Source: Blastocatellia bacterium (lineage in GTDB: Bacteria > Acidobacteriota > Blastocatellia > UBA7656 > JADIYM01). Taken from it: DNA of 51,747 nt. Positions within the stretch are counted from its first letter, which is position 1, and every line of letters starts with the position of its first letter. The position numbers and the translations under genes were made by a program. Of this stretch, positions 8,206 through 16,522 are shown one piece after another. The notes under the pieces are model-generated. The model ran no database searches. It was not told the DNA's origin and saw nothing but the letters and a program-made list of their open reading frames with translations. Location: positions 1 to 51,747 of the forward strand of contig JAJTWZ010000029.1 in NCBI GenBank assembly GCA_021463145.1. The letters are read 5' to 3'.

Positions 8206-8413
8206 GTACGGGGACAGAGTGTGCAGGGAAGTGTACGGTAAAAGGCTGTGCGGCCGAGACGGTCGTCTTTCGACGATCGCCTCTCTAATCTGTTGATTGC
8301 AGGTCTACGGATTCCAAGTTTCGGGCTGGCCTGTCCGTGCGAAGCAATGAGACGAACTCCGCTGAACGAATGCCCTTCGTGCCGGTCGCAGAAATCCCCG
8401 TGCGTCGGTGTGG
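8206..8413. other. Gene-free spacer downstream of the DUF4097 gene
   Basis: Contains 8309-8371, a diverged copy of 7518-7580. I see no gene, RNA or clear terminator. Confidence 0.4.
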
Positions 8414-9274
8414 TCAGTGGAGAGTGATACTGCTGCTGCGAGTGCGTGTCCTGATCGTCGGACCGCCGCCGCGCACCGTACCCTCTATGCGGTGATTGCC
8501 GCCGGTCGTGCCGACGACCGGAAGATCCGACGACACCTGGCCCGATCGGCTTGCGGCGTCTACCGAAAATGCCGTCGTACCACGAACCCGAAGCGTGATG
8601 CTTCCGGATCCCGATTCCACGGACCACGTTCCGCCAGGCGAACCGTCTACTTCGATACGGCTGCTCTGGGTCCTCACTTCGAGTGCCGACTCTGCTCCTT
8701 CGATGCGCACGTCGCCGGATTGCGTCGACACGGCGACGTCGCCGGGTCCGCGAAGCCGGAGAACGATCGCACCGCTCCCCGTTCGCGCAGTGACCGGCCC
8801 TGACACGTCGCGAAATTCGATCGCGGATGAGTGCGTCGTCGCCGAGACTCCCGAGAGGATATCCTCGACGAAGACTCGACCGGATTCGGTCCTGATCCGT
8901 ACTTGCGCCGCGCGCGGAAGTTCGATCTCGTAGTCGATGGCCGCGCCTTTCCACGTCCGTTCGTCGGCGATACGCTCGAGGCGGATGGTGGAGCCGTCGA
9001 GTCGAACCGGTGGATGCTCCTGCAGGCGGCGCAACTCGCTCTCCGACAGATTGAAGCCTCCCCAACTTGGTCTGCGCTTCACTTGGCCACGAATACGAGC
9101 ACGATCCGCGAGTCCGCTTCGGATCGTGATCCGTCCGGCGAGCGTTTCGGCTTCGAGTGCCACGGTTGACGGCACGACGAACGACATTTCGAACGGCCGA
9201 GCCTCGGCCTGTGCCACGACCGGGCAACTCGCCAGCAAGATCAAGGCGCTCAGAGCGAGGAGAAGGTCTCTCAC
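8414..9274 (-). CDS. Exported DUF4097-type beta-strand repeat protein
   Basis: The protein has 286 residues from GTG 9274, which has GAGGA six nt upstream; a longer frame would run into dnaN. The N-terminus RDLLLALSALILLASCPVVAQA is a secretion signal. LASC fits a lipobox, and VAQA-EA would fit signal peptidase I. The mature part is built of short repeated strands (VRIRTESGRVFVEDI, IEFRDVSGPVTARTGSG, STQSGDVRIEGAESAL), the right-handed beta pattern of the DUF4097/DUF4098 family. These are envelope proteins of uncertain function, often near envelope-stress regulators. It follows dnaN by 70 bp on the same strand. Confidence 0.75.
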   Translation of the reverse strand: MRDLLLALSALILLASCPVVAQAEARPFEMSFVVPSTVALEAETLAGRITIRSGLADRARIRGQVKRRPSWGGFNLSESELRRLQEHPPVRLDGSTIRLERIADERTWKGAAIDYEIELPRAAQVRIRTESGRVFVEDILSGVSATTHSSAIEFRDVSGPVTARTGSGAIVLRLRGPGDVAVSTQSGDVRIEGAESALEVRTQSSRIEVDGSPGGTWSVESGSGSITLRVRGTTAFSVDAASRSGQVSSDLPVVGTTGGNHRIEGTVRGGGPTIRTRTRSSSITLH

Positions 9275-9344
9275 CGATTGTCCTCGTATAGCGACGACCA
9301 CACACGAGAAAGTCGAAATCCGCGTGCGACGGCGGTCGGCGGTC

Positions 9345-10463
9345 TCATAACCGCATCGGCATGATGACGTACTTGTAGTCGTAGTCGTCGCTTTTGGATG
9401 GGCGCATCTGGGCCTGGCTCTGCCCATCCTTGAATTCGAAGGCGATCTGCCCTTCACCAGCGACGTTGAGAAAATCGGTCAAATATTGAGCGTTGAAGCC
9501 AATCTGCACGTCCGATCCGTCATAGTCCGTTACGAGCATCTCGCGAGCTTCGCCGACTTCCGAAGACTGCGACATGATCTCGAGCCGCTCCATTCCGAAG
9601 TTCAACTTGATGGCACGTGAACGTTCGTCAGCCATCAACGCGGCGCGACGGATCGCTCCGTGCATTTCGGAGCCTTCCATTCGAACCGAATTCGGCGTTT
9701 CTTTTGGCATCACGAGTTCATAGTTCGGAAACTGACCTGAGAGCATCCTCGAGACGAGCACGCGGCCCCCAATGCGGAAGAAGATGTGGTTCTCGTCGCG
9801 AGCAAACTCGACGACATCGTCAACTTCTGTTGTCAACCGCAGCAATTCCGCCAGAGTCTTTCTCGGGATGAGCACCTTGACTTCATCGCCGTCAATTGGC
9901 GCACCGGTATCCAATCCCGAGCGTTCCACGAACGCCAGCCGATGGCCATCCGTCGCCACCATCCTCGCCGATTCGCCTTCGAGGCGAAAGAAGGCACCGT
10001 TCAACGTATAGCGCGACTCCTCCTGCGTGATCGCGAAAATCGTGCGGTTGATGAGCGTCTTGAGTACTTCGGACGGGATTCGAAACTGGGAAACTGTCCA
10101 GGAAGGAACGACGGGAAAGTGCTCCTTTCCCTGACCTACGACCTTGAACTTCGATCGCGCACAATCGATGACGATCCATTCGTTCGAATCCTGAGTCAAT
10201 CGGATTGGCGCTTCAGGCAGATTACGCACGATGTCGAAGAGTTTGCGAGCGCTGACTACCATCGATCCTTCGGTCTTGACGGAAGCCGGCGCACCGGTTC
10301 GAAGACTGACGTCGAGGTCAGTGCCCAGAATTGCGATTCGACCAGTGCCGTCCGACTCGATTAGCAAATTCGAAAGGATCGGAATCGTATTCTTCTTCTC
10401 GACGACCCCCTGAACGAGATTCAACTCCTTCAAAAGTTCGTTCTTCTCGATCGTGAACTCCAT
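9345..10463 (-). CDS. dnaN: DNA polymerase III beta subunit (sliding clamp)
   Basis: The protein has 372 residues, the normal clamp length. The start is at MEFTIEKNELLKELNLVQG; upstream in-frame codons are spacer DNA. All three clamp domains are present, ending in YVIMPMRL, the typical C-terminus that lines the partner-binding pocket. The clamp encircles DNA and tethers the replicative polymerase. It lies downstream of dnaA on the same strand, the conserved origin order, with 456 bp of DnaA-box-bearing DNA between them. Confidence 0.97.
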   Translation of the reverse strand: MEFTIEKNELLKELNLVQGVVEKKNTIPILSNLLIESDGTGRIAILGTDLDVSLRTGAPASVKTEGSMVVSARKLFDIVRNLPEAPIRLTQDSNEWIVIDCARSKFKVVGQGKEHFPVVPSWTVSQFRIPSEVLKTLINRTIFAITQEESRYTLNGAFFRLEGESARMVATDGHRLAFVERSGLDTGAPIDGDEVKVLIPRKTLAELLRLTTEVDDVVEFARDENHIFFRIGGRVLVSRMLSGQFPNYELVMPKETPNSVRMEGSEMHGAIRRAALMADERSRAIKLNFGMERLEIMSQSSEVGEAREMLVTDYDGSDVQIGFNAQYLTDFLNVAGEGQIAFEFKDGQSQAQMRPSKSDDYDYKYVIMPMRL

Positions 10464-10919
10464 TTGTGGACAACCTCTGGTTTCGAGATTCAACCGCCGA
10501 CTACCTGCGGGCCGCGATGATACACCGACGAATCCAGCTTGCCTACCGATGCTTTCGAAGTCACAGGACGTCAAAGCGCGCCAAGTTCTGCCTCTACAGG
10601 ATTCCTGAATCGAAGCAGTGGTCGGTGTGTCGGCAATAGGGGTTGATGCCGAACCGGTTCTGGCGCTTTTCACTGCTGGTTTTCAAGAGAGAAGACATGG
10701 ATTAAGAACCAGTAGAAGAGATAGGTGCTGTGGGAAAGTTGACCGTCCGCAGTAAGTCATTCATATCAAATACTTTGGATACGATCTTAACCTGTGGAAA
10801 ACCCTGTTGGAATCGACATCTTCTGTAACGACCTTTGTGGAAATCCTGGCAACGCCGGTCGATTTCCACACGATTCACACCCAATCCACAGCCAGTGATT
10901 GTTGAAAACATTCATAAGT
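10464..10919. other. dnaA-dnaN spacer with DnaA-box-like 9-mers
   Basis: No gene. Near-consensus DnaA boxes (TTATCCACA family) are at 10465-10473 (TGTGGACAA), 10793-10801 (TGTGGAAAA), 10836-10844 (TGTGGAAAT), 10862-10870 (ATTTCCACA) and 10882-10890 (CAATCCACA). In many bacteria a second origin sub-region lies in this spacer, or DnaA represses dnaN there. The dnaN promoter should lie here, but I could not fix it. Confidence 0.55.
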
Positions 10920-12401
10920 CTATTTAAGACTTGCAATTAGGCTGTTGATAAGCCTGTGGAAATCTGATTCCCTTTCGTAGAGATCAGTGATCTTGTTTAC
11001 CGAGTGAATGACGGTTGTGTGGTGCTTTCCACCGAATTCACGGCCAATTTCCGGAAGGCTCGCCTTTGTCATGTGCTTACAGAGGTACATTGCGACCTGG
11101 CGAGGAACGGCGACCGAACGCGCGTTGTTCTTGCTTTTCAAGTCGGCTACACGCAGGCCGTAATGATCGGCCACGGCGCGTTGGATGACTTCGATCGTGA
11201 TCGTCTTGTCGTCGTCCTCCATGAAGTTCTTGAGAACCTCCTGAGCCAGATCCATGTCCAGGTCACGGCCGTTCAGCGACGCGTATGCGACCAGGCGCAC
11301 GAGGGAACCCTCGAGTTCACGGATGTTCGATTTGATCTTGGAAGCAATGAACAGGGCGACGTTGTCAGGGAGTTTGATCCGCTCAATTTCGGCTTTGCGC
11401 TTGAGAATGGCGACCTTTGTCTCGAGATCAGGGGGTTGGATGTCGGCGATGAGACCCCACTCGAACCGCGAATGCAGTCGCTCTTCAAGTGTCGGGATCT
11501 CTCGTGGCGGACAGTCCGAACTGATCACGATCTGTTTCTGCGCGTCGTAAAGCGCATTGAACGTATGGAAGAACTCCTCTTGCGTGCGTTCTTTTCCAGC
11601 GAGGAATTGAACGTCGTCCATCAGCAGGATGTCGATTGAGCGGTACTTCTCGCGGAAACTCAGCGTCTTGTCGTAGCGGATCGCGTTGATCAGTTCGTTC
11701 ATGAACTTCTCCGACGAGATGTAACTGAGTTTGAGATGACGGTTGCGACTCTTGATCGCGTGTCCTATCGCATGCATGAGGTGCGTCTTTCCGAGGCCCA
11801 CTCCACCATAAATAAACAATGGGTTGTAGGTCTTGGCCGGTGCTTCGGCGACCGCCAGGCTTGCGGCGTGAGCGAATTGGTTGCAGGAACCGACTACGAA
11901 CGTATCGAACGAATACTTGGTATTGAGCGACAATTCGGCGGGTTCCAGGTCAATCAGTTTGATGGACGGCAATGGTCCGCTCGGCCGCTCCGTCAACGGA
12001 TCCCCGGTTCGCGCGGCCGAGGTCTGCTGAGTGGATACAGCCGCGGATCCCGTCGAATGCGCCACAGTTTGCGCGGTTCCGGCTTCAAGCGGTACCGCCG
12101 GCGAGTACGAGGCCGGTGTTGCACTGCCGTTTCCTGAACCAACCACAGGAGTGCCATCGTCGATCTGAAATGAGATCGAATAGTCCTTGAGGTCAAGTTC
12201 CTCGAGAGACTCCTCCAGGACGTCGGCGTAGTTCGTAGAGATCCAGTGACGGTACGTTTCGTTTGGCACCTGGACCACTAACGTCCTCTCGTCGTCGCGC
12301 GTGAGTGATACCGGCCCGAACCACGTCGCGAAACTGAGTGGATTCACGCGACGCTCGACAGCGTGCAGGATCGATGAGAACAACTGGCTGCTTTCCGTCA
12401 T
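10920..12401 (-). CDS. dnaA: Chromosomal replication initiator DnaA
   Basis: The protein has 493 residues. Domain I ([10 protein letters not shown]) binds helicase or regulators. A Pro/Ala/Ser/Thr-rich domain II linker spans about residues 90-145. Domain III is AAA+, with [10 protein letters not shown], Walker [11 protein letters not shown], Walker B LLMDDVQF and the sensor and Arg-finger region [12 protein letters not shown]. Domain IV carries the DnaA signature ([16 protein letters not shown]) that reads DnaA boxes. Boxes lie on both sides of the gene, and one TGTGGAAAT lies in its 3' end. ATG 12401 is preceded by a weak AGAG. Autoregulation through upstream boxes is likely. Confidence 0.97.
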   Translation of the reverse strand: MTESSQLFSSILHAVERRVNPLSFATWFGPVSLTRDDERTLVVQVPNETYRHWISTNYADVLEESLEELDLKDYSISFQIDDGTPVVGSGNGSATPASYSPAVPLEAGTAQTVAHSTGSAAVSTQQTSAARTGDPLTERPSGPLPSIKLIDLEPAELSLNTKYSFDTFVVGSCNQFAHAASLAVAEAPAKTYNPLFIYGGVGLGKTHLMHAIGHAIKSRNRHLKLSYISSEKFMNELINAIRYDKTLSFREKYRSIDILLMDDVQFLAGKERTQEEFFHTFNALYDAQKQIVISSDCPPREIPTLEERLHSRFEWGLIADIQPPDLETKVAILKRKAEIERIKLPDNVALFIASKIKSNIRELEGSLVRLVAYASLNGRDLDMDLAQEVLKNFMEDDDKTITIEVIQRAVADHYGLRVADLKSKNNARSVAVPRQVAMYLCKHMTKASLPEIGREFGGKHHTTVIHSVNKITDLYERESDFHRLINSLIASLK

Positions 12402-13324
12402 CTCTTATGAGTTCTCTATTCGTTTGTTCTTGATTGGGAGCGGCTCAACTGACCGATTGTCGCAGTCGTTAAGGTAGAGTCTTCACTGTCACCCACTAGA
12501 CAACTCTTCATAAGCAGCGTCGAAGTACTTGCGAAATCTGCCCGTACAGTGTTTTTCCACAGGAAATTCACATATACGAAAACACCCCGACATATACTAC
12601 CTAAACCGTGTCTGCTGAGTGGTTTACCTTGTTGAAAAAGAACCGCGACGACCGGACCGTAGCACAGGAAAACCGCTCTCACAAGCGAAAAACTGAAGGG
12701 CTTTGTGGAAAAAGATAATGCCTGGTTTTTGGGGGCAATTGGAGTGGCAATCAGTCGGCGACACCGCGTGATTTCGGGTTCGATCTGACGGGAGTTGGTC
12801 CGGTGCGGTCGACCCGGGACCGGCAACTCTGAAGCAATCGAGCAACAGGGCGGTGCGCGGTAGCGGTCGCCTACGCCAGCGATACAAGTCGCCGATCTGA
12901 CTGGAGGTCCCGCTCGCTGCGAGGCGTGTGGGAAGGTATAGGGCGAAGAGACATGCGGGACTAAAGCGTCGAAATGGGCCTGAGACACGGATTTCCACAC
13001 GGAATTCGGGCCTTACCAACGTTTTTTCCACAGAAACTGTGGAAAAAACTGGGGAAAAGTGGAAAAGTCGCGCAGATTCGATGGGTTTTCGGTGAGGTCA
13101 GGCCGGGGCGTCGCCGTGTGGGCTCAGATACCTCGAGTGCACGGATTAGAGTTGAAGGTAGAATCCTTATCCAGGCTTTCGGAGGTGAAACGACGATCAT
13201 AGTTTTTCGTCGGTGCCGGCCCACCATCGAGACGTTCTAAATCAAACGAGGCGATTCTGGAAAGCACGGTCCGCCGGCGAGCGAAACTTCTTCGCAATCA
13301 TGATGTTGGCCGTCCGCACATGAC
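12402..13324. other. Probable oriC region between dnaA and rpmH
   Basis: About 0.9 kb with no credible gene. DnaA-box-like 9-mers occur at 12553-12561 (TTTTCCACA), 12704-12712 (TGTGGAAAA), 12991-12999 (ATTTCCACA), 13024-13032 (TTTTCCACA) and 13038-13046 (TGTGGAAAA), followed by GTGGAAAAGT near 13060. An A/T-richer patch with CATATAC and CATATACTAC lies at 12570-12600. Position between divergent dnaA and rpmH is the commonest bacterial oriC location. Exact unwinding element and GC-skew switch were not computed. Confidence 0.65.
13022..13048. repeat. Perfect 12-bp inverted repeat made of two DnaA boxes
   Basis: TTTTTTCCACAG and CTGTGGAAAAAA (13022-13033 and 13037-13048) are separated by 3 nt. 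Head-to-head boxes suggest cooperative DnaA binding. The hairpin could alternatively stop transcription toward dnaA. Confidence 0.75.
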
Positions 13325-13353
13325 TTGACGAGTGAGCTTCCGGCGGGTATGGT
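13325..13353 (+). promoter_or_regulatory. Promoter of the rpmH-rnpA operon
   Basis: TTGACG (13325-13330), 17-nt spacer, TATGGT (13348-13353). The start of transcription would fall near 13360, about 35 nt before rpmH. Confidence 0.65.
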
Positions 13354-13395
13354 CCCTCGTTTGCGACTCTATTCACGTAGCGAGGCGACATAGCA

Positions 13396-13539
13396 ATGAA
13401 GCGCACTTTTCAACCGAACAACCGTCGACGGGCCAAGACGCACGGCTTCAGGCTCCGAATGAGCACGAAGGCCGGTCGCCTTGTGCTCAAGCGCCGCCGC
13501 GACAAGGGCCGGAAGCGTCTGACACCGGCGCACTACTAG
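13396..13539 (+). CDS. rpmH: 50S ribosomal protein L34
   Basis: The protein has 47 residues, a short basic protein starting [18 protein letters not shown] and ending KRLTPAHY. It matches L34 along its whole length (TFQP-N-RR, HGFR-RM-T, GR-VL--RR-KGRK). It is part of the large ribosomal subunit and the first gene of the origin-proximal operon. The gene is too short for usual ORF cut-offs and is hidden inside a longer open frame that belongs to rnpA. GAGGCG lies about 10 nt before ATG. Confidence 0.97.
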   Translation: MKRTFQPNNRRRAKTHGFRLRMSTKAGRLVLKRRRDKGRKRLTPAHY

Positions 13540-13553
13540 ACATCGGCACGGGC

Positions 13554-13925
13554 GTGGACGGATCGCGGCCGATCGAGCCGCCGGACGAACGGTTTCCAAA
13601 GTCCGGGAGGATTCTCAAGCGCCCACACTTTCGGCTGATCTACGCTTCCGGCCGGAAGATTCATACGCCGTTGTTTACTGCGTTCTACGTAGAGTCATAC
13701 CGGCCGGGACTTCGAATCGGCCTTACGGTCACTCGCAAGGTCGGTTCGTCGGTTGAACGCAATAGGTGCCGAAGGCTTTTGCGAGAGGCTTTTCGCCGAA
13801 ACAAGGCTCTCGGTCTCGGACTTGGAGTGGACCTCGTGATCAACGCGAAGCGCGATCTGGTTGCAGCGCCGTATGCCGGGGTCGAGGCAGAAGTGAAGCG
13901 CTTGCTCGCAAGGATTCGGTCGTGA
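13554..13925 (+). CDS. rnpA: Ribonuclease P protein component
   Basis: The protein has 123 residues from GTG 13554, 14 nt after the rpmH stop. Conserved parts are [14 protein letters not shown] at the N-terminus and the RNR-type motif [15 protein letters not shown], with a basic helix that binds the 5' leader and P RNA. It matures tRNA 5' ends with the RNA subunit. The same frame stays open upstream through all of rpmH to 13332, but has no start codon between there and 13554. The stop overlaps the yidD start by 4 nt (GTGA). Confidence 0.92.
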   Translation: MDGSRPIEPPDERFPKSGRILKRPHFRLIYASGRKIHTPLFTAFYVESYRPGLRIGLTVTRKVGSSVERNRCRRLLREAFRRNKALGLGLGVDLVINAKRDLVAAPYAGVEAEVKRLLARIRS

Positions 13926-14131
13926 GAGGTCTCGCTAGTGGCGTGATCCGCGTCTACCAGCGCTGGGTATCGCCGATATTACCCAAGGCTTGCCGTTTCG
14001 AGCCGACGTGCTCGGAATACACACGGCAGGCGATCGTTCGCTACGGCGTCGCGCGCGGCGCCTTTCTCGGTTTCTGCCGGTTGATGAAATGCCATCCATT
14101 TCATCCGGGTGGTTACGATCCGGTTCGATAA
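13922..14131 (+). CDS. yidD: Membrane protein insertion efficiency factor YidD
   Basis: The protein has 69 residues. It starts at GTG 13922 overlapping the rnpA stop. It carries the family core [25 protein letters not shown] and the C-terminal [12 protein letters not shown], with the conserved cysteines. Family members assist YidC-dependent membrane insertion. Here it sits between rnpA and yidC, the standard order. Confidence 0.95.
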   Translation: MRGLASGVIRVYQRWVSPILPKACRFEPTCSEYTRQAIVRYGVARGAFLGFCRLMKCHPFHPGGYDPVR

Positions 14132-14158
14132 CGTCTAGCAGGACACAAGAAGCAGTTC

Positions 14159-16027
14159 ATGGAAAAGCGACTTCTCGCGGCGATACTTCTCTCGATGGGC
14201 ATCCTCTTCGGCTGGCAGTACTTCATGCGGACTTTCTACCCGCAGAAGCCTCCAGCGCCTCCCGCGACGCAGACGGCCGTGCCGTCTCCGGAGCCTGCGC
14301 CTGTTACTGCCCCAGTTGTATCGACCACGGGTTCGAGCACGGCCCCAGTAGATCCGGCCGCTGCTGCAGGCGTTGCTGCGGTAGCTGAACCGGAACGCAC
14401 CGTAACCGTGCAGACAACGCACTGGACGGCCAGGTTCACCAACCGTGGAGCGGTCCCGGTGTCCTGGGTACTAACTGCCGGTCCGGACGACAAGCCGATT
14501 CAGTCGTCGGACGGCACGGCGCTCGAATTGATACCTGAGGTAGGCGTCCGCGAAGTTGGTGCACCGCTGCGGCTCGGCGTTCCAGGTGACGATGCGGCGA
14601 CCGCGCGGTTCAACTCCTCGACGTATCGCGTCGAGTTGAAAGACGGGAACGGCGCGGTCGTTCAACTCCCGGCCGATGAACCGATCGTCGTAGCGGACGA
14701 CCAGACGATAGAACTTGCGTTCACGCTCGTCGATGCGGCGACGCACCAGACCCTGACGAAGCGATTCACTATCGTCGGCGGCCTGTTCGACCTGGGCCTC
14801 GTCGTCGAGGGGTCACCAGTGCCGCCATCGATGGCGGTCGTCGTGGGGCCACGCATAGGCGACCAGACGATTCGCACGGAAGGCACATATGCCTATTCAC
14901 CTCCCCTCGCTGCGATCGGTGGCGAGGACGGCAAGGCGAAGTACGTGCACGGGGGAGAAGTCGCCAGCGGCGGTAACCACACCGTCGAGTCCGTACCGCA
15001 CTGGGCAGGGATAACCGACAACTACTTCGCAATGGCGGTCGCGGCGACGAACGAATCCCGGTCTCCATCGGTCGTGTCGAACGTGAAGCTCAAATACGAC
15101 GAGAAGGACACGAAGGAACACGACTTCCTCTCGGTTTCGATTCCGGTGTCGAACGGCAAGTTGATGCGCGTGTTCGTGGGGCCAAAGGATCCGCACGTCT
15201 TCGACGCGGTGAACGCCCGCGCCAAGACGGAACTGGGAGCGGCGATCGACCTTTCGGGCTTGATCAACTACGGATGGTTCGGCTTTCTCGTTCGCCCGAT
15301 AATTCCCATCATCGACTGGGCTCTTCAGTTGACGAACCGGCTGACGGGCAATTACGGATGGTCGATTATCGTCGTGACTGCGATCTTCAACCTGTTGTTC
15401 TTCCCCCTCCGATACAAGAGTTCGGTCTCGATGAAGAGGGCGGCGAAGTTGCAGCCGCGCATGAAGGACCTGCAGGAGCGGATGAAGAAGGTGAAGCCGA
15501 CGGATCCGGCTTTCAAAGAGTTGCAGTCGGAGCAGTTCGCTCTGATGAAGGAAGGAAATCCGCTGGGCGGATGCCTGCCGCTGCTTCTGCAGTTCCCGTT
15601 CTTCTGGGCCTTCTTCGTGTACTTCACGACCTCGTTTGTAGTGCGGAAGCAGCCGTGGGTCGGTTGGGTGCACGATCTTACTGCGCCGGACCCTCACTAC
15701 GTTCTGCCGGTTCTAATGTGTGCCGCTCAGATCGGATCGATGCTCGTGATGCCGATGCCAAACTCCGACGATCCAGTGATGAAGATGCAGCGCCGTCTCA
15801 TGACGTGGGTGATGCCGATCGTCTTCACATACTTCTTCTTTGTGGCTGCGCCAAGCGGACTCATGCTCTACTGGATGACGCTGAACCTCGCGGGTATCGG
15901 GATCCAGTTCGCAATCAACAAGATGATGCCGCCCGATCTGAAAGACGTGCCAGTGCCGGTTCCCGCGGCCTCGGGCAAGAAATCGAAGAAGGGCGGTAGC
16001 CGGGAACTTGTAGGAAGCGAGAAGTAG
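14159..16027 (+). CDS. yidC: Membrane protein insertase YidC
   Basis: The protein has 622 residues. The N-terminal membrane anchor (LLAAILLSMGILFGWQYF) is followed by an Ala/Pro/Thr-rich linker and a large periplasmic beta-sandwich up to about residue 360. This long periplasmic domain is the Gram-negative form. The conserved insertase core follows: amphipathic region, NYGWSIIVVTAIFNLLFFPL, MKRAAKLQPRMKDLQ cytoplasmic hairpin, GNPLGGCLPLLLQFPFFWAFF, and two more membrane segments. A basic C-terminal tail (KKSKKGG) may contact ribosomes. It inserts proteins with or without SecYEG. It is 27 nt after yidD and 2 nt before jag. Confidence 0.97.
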   Translation: MEKRLLAAILLSMGILFGWQYFMRTFYPQKPPAPPATQTAVPSPEPAPVTAPVVSTTGSSTAPVDPAAAAGVAAVAEPERTVTVQTTHWTARFTNRGAVPVSWVLTAGPDDKPIQSSDGTALELIPEVGVREVGAPLRLGVPGDDAATARFNSSTYRVELKDGNGAVVQLPADEPIVVADDQTIELAFTLVDAATHQTLTKRFTIVGGLFDLGLVVEGSPVPPSMAVVVGPRIGDQTIRTEGTYAYSPPLAAIGGEDGKAKYVHGGEVASGGNHTVESVPHWAGITDNYFAMAVAATNESRSPSVVSNVKLKYDEKDTKEHDFLSVSIPVSNGKLMRVFVGPKDPHVFDAVNARAKTELGAAIDLSGLINYGWFGFLVRPIIPIIDWALQLTNRLTGNYGWSIIVVTAIFNLLFFPLRYKSSVSMKRAAKLQPRMKDLQERMKKVKPTDPAFKELQSEQFALMKEGNPLGGCLPLLLQFPFFWAFFVYFTTSFVVRKQPWVGWVHDLTAPDPHYVLPVLMCAAQIGSMLVMPMPNSDDPVMKMQRRLMTWVMPIVFTYFFFVAAPSGLMLYWMTLNLAGIGIQFAINKMMPPDLKDVPVPVPAASGKKSKKGGSRELVGSEK

Positions 16028-16029
16028 CA

Positions 16030-16476
16030 ATGAGGGACGAGATTCAGGCGTTCGTCGACAAGATGACTGCGGCGGCAGGCTTCGAGGTCTCAATCGTCGT
16101 CGAAGAGACCGGCGTGGCGGGTGACTATCGCGTCGTACTCTCGGGCACCGATCGCGGAATGTTGCTCAGCCGGGGCGCTGAACTGCTCGACGCACTCGAG
16201 TACGTCACGAATCGCGCATTCGGCAAGCAAATGAAACACGACGGGAAGATTATTTTCGACAGCAACAACTATCGTCGGATGCGGGAGCAGGAGTTGCACC
16301 TCATGGCGCGGAAAGCCGCGGAACGCGTTCGTGAAACGCGTCAGCCATTTGTCTTCGAGGCCATGTCGCCAAGCGAGCGTCGCATCATCCACGTAGCACT
16401 GACAGATGACGCGACCGTCCGCACGGAGTCGATAGGGGACGGTTCCGAGCGCAAGATTCGCGTTGTGAGAGCTTGA
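16030..16476 (+). CDS. jag: Jag/KhpB-like KH-R3H RNA-binding protein
   Basis: The protein has 148 residues. A KH domain (about 20-75, with GTDRGMLLSRGAELLDALEYV) and an R3H domain (about 85-145, RKAAERVRETRQP...MSPSERRIIH) are present, but the N-terminal Jag_N domain of Bacillus and Streptococcus Jag is missing. The arrangement directly after yidC is conserved across bacteria. Gram-positive relatives bind RNA and influence cell elongation. The role here is inferred from neighbourhood only. Confidence 0.9.
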   Translation: MRDEIQAFVDKMTAAAGFEVSIVVEETGVAGDYRVVLSGTDRGMLLSRGAELLDALEYVTNRAFGKQMKHDGKIIFDSNNYRRMREQELHLMARKAAERVRETRQPFVFEAMSPSERRIIHVALTDDATVRTESIGDGSERKIRVVRA

Positions 16477-16522
16477 TCGGTTCTAGGTGTGGGGGATTGT
16501 CCCTTCGCCTGGGCAGCGAGAA

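Noticed and set aside
8016-9305. 429-codon open frame on minus across the repeat cluster
   Set aside because: It overlaps the DUF4097 gene in another frame, is Arg-rich and comes largely from repeat DNA.
12416-13000. 194-codon open frame on minus in the origin region
   Set aside because: It crosses DnaA boxes, lacks a ribosome site and has low-quality composition.
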